Assembly: GCA_039030335.1 (NCBI GenBank)
Contig: JBCCEJ010000114.1
Coordinates: 1 to 9,752 of the forward strand
Reading direction: 5' to 3'
DNA from: JBCCEJ01 sp039030335
GTDB lineage: Bacteria; Pseudomonadota; Gammaproteobacteria; HK1
DNA length: 9,752 nt
In this document: positions 7,178-9,752 of the stretch, piece after piece
Layout: every line of letters begins with the position of its first letter
Position numbering within the stretch: the first letter of the stretch is position 1
The notes under the pieces: model-generated
Seen by the model: the letters and a program-made list of their open reading frames with translations, nothing else
The model's database searches: none
Told to the model about the DNA's origin: nothing
Made by a program: the position numbers and the translations under genes

Positions 7178-7670
7178 CGGCACTGTTCCAGGCGCCGCCG
7201 TCGGTTCCCTGCCGTTGCGTAGGGCCACCGTAGAAAGCCCCGTTGGGCGTGTGCAGGTCACGGCCGTCGATGATGCGATCGTGCGGATCGACTGGGGCGG
7301 TGCCCCACGCCGTGCGGAAGACCGCCTGTTGAACGATGCGCTCGAACAGCTGCAAGCGTACTTCGACGGGGAGTTACGCGACTTCGCGCTACCGCTGGCG
7401 CCAGCCGGGAGTGCGTTTCAACACAGCGTGTTCGACGCGATGTCGGCAATACCCTACGGCAGCACGCGTTCGTATGGCGAGATCGCCGAAGACCTGAACG
7501 GTTTCGCTCAGGCCGTCGGGCAGGCTTGTGGCGCGAATCCGATCCCGATCGTGATCCCGTGCCACCGCGTGCTCGCGCGCGACGGCCTCGGTGGTTATTC
7601 CGGGGCTGGTGGGATCGAAACGAAGATCCAGCTACTGCAACTGGAAGGCGGATACCCATACCTGATCTGA
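7170..7670 (+). CDS. ogt: Methylated-DNA--[protein]-cysteine S-methyltransferase, last gene of the operon
   Basis: A 166-residue O6-alkylguanine-DNA alkyltransferase, a one-use repair protein that moves the alkyl group from DNA to its own cysteine. The active site is PCHR at 130-133 (Cys131), preceded by GANPIPIVI and followed by GLGGYSGAGG (139-148). The helix-turn-helix entry, IPYGSTRSYGEIA at 94-106, is intact. The helix residue that is usually arginine in RAVG (the base-flipping arginine finger) is Gln114 here (FAQAVGQACGANP). The N-terminal domain is short but usual for Ogt. The chosen start is a GTG at 7170 that overlaps the hyuA end by eight bases, with no Shine-Dalgarno site, so re-initiation after hyuA is likely. 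An in-frame ATG at 7110 lies deep inside hyuA and adds 20 non-family residues. Cotranscription with hyuBA is unusual for this gene. Confidence 0.92.
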   Translation: MTDGTVPGAAVGSLPLRRATVESPVGRVQVTAVDDAIVRIDWGGAPRRAEDRLLNDALEQLQAYFDGELRDFALPLAPAGSAFQHSVFDAMSAIPYGSTRSYGEIAEDLNGFAQAVGQACGANPIPIVIPCHRVLARDGLGGYSGAGGIETKIQLLQLEGGYPYLI

Positions 7671-7680
7671 CAACGGGTCT

Positions 7681-7696
7681 CGCCCGGGACCGGGCG
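7681..7696. terminator. GC hairpin after ogt, possible two-way terminator
   Basis: CGCCCGG at 7681-7687 is complementary to CCGGGCG at 7690-7696; sterically a 5-6 base-pair stem with loop GGAC or similar. It begins ten bases after the ogt stop and lies before the convergent pncA stop (7730). There is no T-run, so it is at best a non-classical terminator. Confidence 0.45.
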
Positions 7697-7729
7697 CCGC
7701 GGTTGCCCTACGTTGACGACGCGGAGCGG

Positions 7730-8353
7730 TCAGCCGATGTTGTCCATCGAACGGCGTTCCACACCCGCGGCGGTCATCTCCGCCCATGCGGCGGCGAGCG
7801 ACCCGTCCAGGTCGATCGCACGGCAGCCGTCTTCTATAACGGTGGTGCGAAAGCCCTCACGGCGCGCATCGAGTGCTGAATAGGTCACGCAGAAGTCCGT
7901 CGCCAGGCCGACCAGATAAACCTTTTCAACGCCGCGGTCCCGCAGGTAACCCGCCAGGCCAGTAGCGGTCTCGCGGTCGTTCTCGTAGAACGCGGAGTAT
8001 GAATCGAGCCCGGTGCTGACACCCTTGCGGACGATCAGGTCGGCGCGATCGGTGGCGAGGCCAGCACGAAAGTCGGCGCCGTCACTACCCTGTATGCAGT
8101 GCTCCGGCCAGAGGACCTGCGTGCCATAAGGCATTTCGGTGGTGCCAAACGGCGCCTTGCCCGGATGGCTTGAGGCGAAAGAGCAGTGATCGGCTGGATG
8201 CCAGTCCTGGGTCAGGACGACGACGCCGAACTGCTCCATCAGCTGATTGGCGATCGGGACAACGGCGTCACCATCGTTGACGGCGAGCGCCCCACCGGGG
8301 CAGAAGTCGTTTTGAATGTCGATGACGAGGAGGGCACTGTTGGCTGCGATCAT
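7730..8353 (-). CDS. pncA: Nicotinamidase (isochorismatase-like fold)
   Basis: A 207-residue protein, close to the usual 180-215 of nicotinamidases. It hydrolyses nicotinamide to nicotinate and ammonia in the cytoplasm, feeding NAD salvage, and often also cleaves pyrazinamide. The catalytic triad is visible: Asp12 in IDIQNDF, Lys110 in VRKGV, and Cys155 in ATDFCVTYSA. The metal site is Asp50, His52 and His57 in TQDWHPADH. The family-typical LWPEHCIQGSDGADF at 81-95 separates it from other isochorismatase-like hydrolases. The start is an ATG with GGAG eight bases upstream. It is convergent with ogt and lies downstream of the hydroxyacid dehydrogenase on the same strand, but the 229-base gap with a hairpin suggests its own promoter. 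No NAD-synthesis partner (pncB, nadD, nadE) is in the window. Confidence 0.95.
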   Translation of the reverse strand: MIAANSALLVIDIQNDFCPGGALAVNDGDAVVPIANQLMEQFGVVVLTQDWHPADHCSFASSHPGKAPFGTTEMPYGTQVLWPEHCIQGSDGADFRAGLATDRADLIVRKGVSTGLDSYSAFYENDRETATGLAGYLRDRGVEKVYLVGLATDFCVTYSALDARREGFRTTVIEDGCRAIDLDGSLAAAWAEMTAAGVERRSMDNIG

Positions 8354-8445
8354 GACGGACACTCCAGTGCGGGGCTGGTCTGGACAGCGCGGGCGGCGTG
8401 GGCCTTCGACGGCGCGTCGGTACTGCGCCTTCCTTATCGAAAGGT

Positions 8446-8474
8446 AAGCGCTGCTCGCACGAAAACAAGCGCTG
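8446..8474. repeat. Direct repeat AAGCGCTG, 21 bases apart, upstream of pncA
   Basis: AAGCGCTG occurs at 8446-8453 and again at 8467-8474; each is followed by a CTCG (after an extra A in the second copy). The 21-base spacing is two DNA helical turns, which would put both copies on the same face of the helix about 95-120 bases before the pncA start. AGCGCT also occurs inside several genes here, so chance is possible. Confidence 0.3.
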
Positions 8475-8510
8475 ACTCGGAAACTCATCGCAGCGCGCAC
8501 GTGCCTCAGG

Positions 8511-8528
8511 CGGGCGCACGCGCGCCCG
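8511..8528. terminator. GC hairpin downstream of the hydroxyacid dehydrogenase
   Basis: CGGGCGC at 8511-8517 pairs with GCGCCCG at 8522-8528 across the loop ACGC. It lies about 55 bases past the dehydrogenase stop, on the path of minus-strand transcription toward pncA, so it may separate the two transcripts. No T-run follows. Confidence 0.4.
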
Positions 8529-8582
8529 GCAGCAGGGTGAAGGCCCGGAACTAAGCTCCCCCGACGTGCTCAGCGGTCACGT

Positions 8583-9503
8583 TCAGCTCCTGCGTCCATC
8601 GACCTCCACGCCGGCCCACTTTTCCCAGTGTTGGATCATCGTGACGGAGGCCTTGTCACCATACCCTTGCGTTACGGCGTAGGTCAGCAGCTGTTTGACG
8701 TTGGCGGCGACCCACGTCGGTACGCCGAGCGCTTCGGCCTCGGCGGCAAACAGCGACAGGTCTTTCAACAGCAGCCGGGTTTTCATGCTCTTGTCGAAGC
8801 GTCGGCTGAGCACCAGCGCTTCAAATTTGTCAGCCGTTGCGGAGTTGCGCCCCGACGATGCATTGATCACATCGAGCGCAACCTGCGGGTCGAGCCCACC
8901 CTTGACGGCCGTGACCATCGCCTCGGCTGCCGCGACGCTGTTCGCCGCGGACAGGAAGTTGTTGCAGAGCTTGCAGGTTTGCGCGAGACCGACTTCGTCG
9001 CCGACGTGGAAGAATTCGTTGCCGATCCCTTCGAGCCACGGACGTGCGGTGGTGAACAGTTCGGCATCGCCAGCGACCATCAACGTCAACGTGCCCGCCT
9101 CGGCGCCTCGCTGACCGCCACTCACCGGGCTGTCCAGTGTCCGGATGCCCCGTTCGGCGAGGCCCGACGCAACGCGCCGTGCGATGACGGCTCCGGTCGT
9201 CGAGAGATCGATGTAGTTGCGCACGCGGGCGCCGGCGTGTATGCCGTCATCGCCGAGCGCGACTGCGGCCACGACGTCGGGCGTTGGTAAGCTGACCAAT
9301 ACGGTCTCGACGCGGTCGGCCACGTCCCTCGGACTGTTCGCGATAACCGCACCTTCATCGGCGAGACGGATCAGCGGTTCGCGCATGACGTCGAACACGA
9401 CTAGCTGATGTCCGGCAGCCAGCAGGTTGAGTGCCATCGGCAAGCCCATTTGCCCGGTCCCGATGAAGCCGACTGCCTCGGTCTGCACTGAGTTTTCCGA
9501 CAT
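8583..9503 (-). CDS. Beta-hydroxyacid dehydrogenase (3-hydroxyisobutyrate dehydrogenase / tartronate semialdehyde reductase family)
   Basis: A 306-residue protein, the usual length (290-310). The family interconverts beta-hydroxyacids such as 3-hydroxyisobutyrate or glycerate with the semialdehydes in the cytoplasm. The N-terminal Rossmann motif GFIGTGQMGLPMA is at 12-24. Asp38 at the end of the second strand (VVFDVM) suggests NAD rather than NADP, an inference. The substrate motif DSPVSGG is at 124-130. The catalytic lysine is Lys178 in QTCKLCNN, followed by the all-helical domain with KDLSLFAAEAEALGVP at 247-262. The start ATG has AGGAG nine bases upstream. It is divergent from the probable glutathione S-transferase and 229 bases upstream of pncA on the same strand. 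Whether it works in valine breakdown, glycerate metabolism or a special pathway cannot be decided; no mmsA, gcl or hyi is visible. Confidence 0.92.
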   Translation of the reverse strand: MSENSVQTEAVGFIGTGQMGLPMALNLLAAGHQLVVFDVMREPLIRLADEGAVIANSPRDVADRVETVLVSLPTPDVVAAVALGDDGIHAGARVRNYIDLSTTGAVIARRVASGLAERGIRTLDSPVSGGQRGAEAGTLTLMVAGDAELFTTARPWLEGIGNEFFHVGDEVGLAQTCKLCNNFLSAANSVAAAEAMVTAVKGGLDPQVALDVINASSGRNSATADKFEALVLSRRFDKSMKTRLLLKDLSLFAAEAEALGVPTWVAANVKQLLTYAVTQGYGDKASVTMIQHWEKWAGVEVDGRRS

Positions 9504-9590
9504 TGTTCGATTCTCCTGAAGGTCGGCAGTCGGCGGCAGGGTTTACGCGCGTGACGCCATGATGCGGTGTCGCGTACACGGCAGAGGCGT

Positions 9591-9620
9591 CGATGTATCC
9601 AACATCGGACCCGATGGTCC
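9591..9620. repeat. Two adjoining small inverted repeats in the divergent right-hand region
   Basis: The 198 bases between the dehydrogenase and the right-edge gene (9504-9701) hold CGATGT (9591-9596) pairing with ACATCG (9602-9607), loop ATCCA. It is followed directly by GGACC (9607-9611) pairing with GGTCC (9616-9620), loop CGAT. They could be a regulator site or a leader hairpin pair. No clear promoter or coding frame is seen in the region. Confidence 0.3.
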
Positions 9621-9701
9621 AGCCGGATGCACGCCACTGGTGTATCGCTTAAGCTGCCCCCAGGTTAGCCCGATTGTGAATGCACCACAGGATCGCCTCA
9701 G

Positions 9702-9752
9702 ATGAGCACCAATACCGAATACGTACCGCCTCGCGTGTGGGAATGGAACACG
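9702..9752 (+). CDS. Probable YghU-type glutathione S-transferase, first 17 codons (runs off the right edge)
   Basis: An ATG at 9702 opens a frame to the window end, with an in-frame stop just upstream at 9666-9668, so the start is well bounded. The visible protein is MSTNTEYVPPRVWEWNT. From memory, the pattern YxPxxVWxW at 7-15 is the typical N-terminus of YghU, the Nu-class glutathione S-transferase / disulfide-bond reductase, which lies before its thioredoxin-like domain. That family binds two glutathiones and reduces disulfides or hydroperoxides in the cytoplasm. A weak AGGA site lies nine bases before the ATG. Seventeen residues allow only a tentative call; the thioredoxin-like and helical domains are beyond the edge. 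Confidence 0.55.
   Translation, partial: MSTNTEYVPPRVWEWNT

Noticed and set aside
8628..9290. A 220-codon plus-strand frame opposite the hydroxyacid dehydrogenase
   Set aside because: No motif and no ribosome site of note; the dehydrogenase on the other strand is intact from start to stop.
1..9752. CRISPR array, tRNA, insertion sequence or prophage
   Set aside because: No regularly spaced repeats, cloverleaf-like gene, transposase motif or terminal inverted repeats were seen; all large frames are metabolic or repair enzymes.

Overview
The window looks like ordinary chromosome from a GC-rich Pseudomonadota-type bacterium, densely packed with metabolic genes. This rests on the high GC in third codon positions, Shine-Dalgarno-led genes and the enzyme families present; the sequence does not fix a genus. 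I see no rRNA, tRNA, CRISPR array, insertion sequence, integrase or phage gene.

Layout from left to right. (1) Minus strand, running off the left edge: the N-terminal 176 residues of a type I Baeyer-Villiger monooxygenase. (2) Plus strand: an FMN-dependent nitroreductase, divergent from the monooxygenase across a 257-base region. (3) Minus strand: a short-chain dehydrogenase/reductase that converges on the nitroreductase, with a strong hairpin between their ends. (4) Plus strand: a tightly coupled four-gene operon, divergent from the SDR. It holds a HAD-superfamily hydrolase of a poorly characterised clade, hyuB, hyuA and ogt. Junctions are a 4-base ATGA overlap, a 4-base gap and an 8-base overlap. 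A GC hairpin follows ogt. (5) Minus strand: a nicotinamidase (pncA) and, upstream of it, a beta-hydroxyacid dehydrogenase of the 3-hydroxyisobutyrate dehydrogenase family, separated by 229 bases. (6) Plus strand, running off the right edge: the first 17 codons of a probable YghU-type glutathione S-transferase.

How the genes may work together. HyuA and HyuB form the ATP-dependent hydantoinase/oxoprolinase/lactamase type of enzyme, which activates an amide or lactam carbonyl by phosphorylation and opens it. No acetone-carboxylase gamma subunit is visible, so hydrolysis is more likely than carboxylation. The neighbouring monooxygenase, SDR and hydroxyacid dehydrogenase suit a catabolic neighbourhood for cyclic ketones, lactones, lactams or hydroxyacids, but the substrate cannot be read from the sequence.

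The most unusual points are the coupling of an uncharacterised HAD hydrolase and a DNA-alkylation repair protein to hyuBA, and the apparent loss of the arginine finger in that repair protein. I found nothing that amounts to a clear new defence or mobile system.
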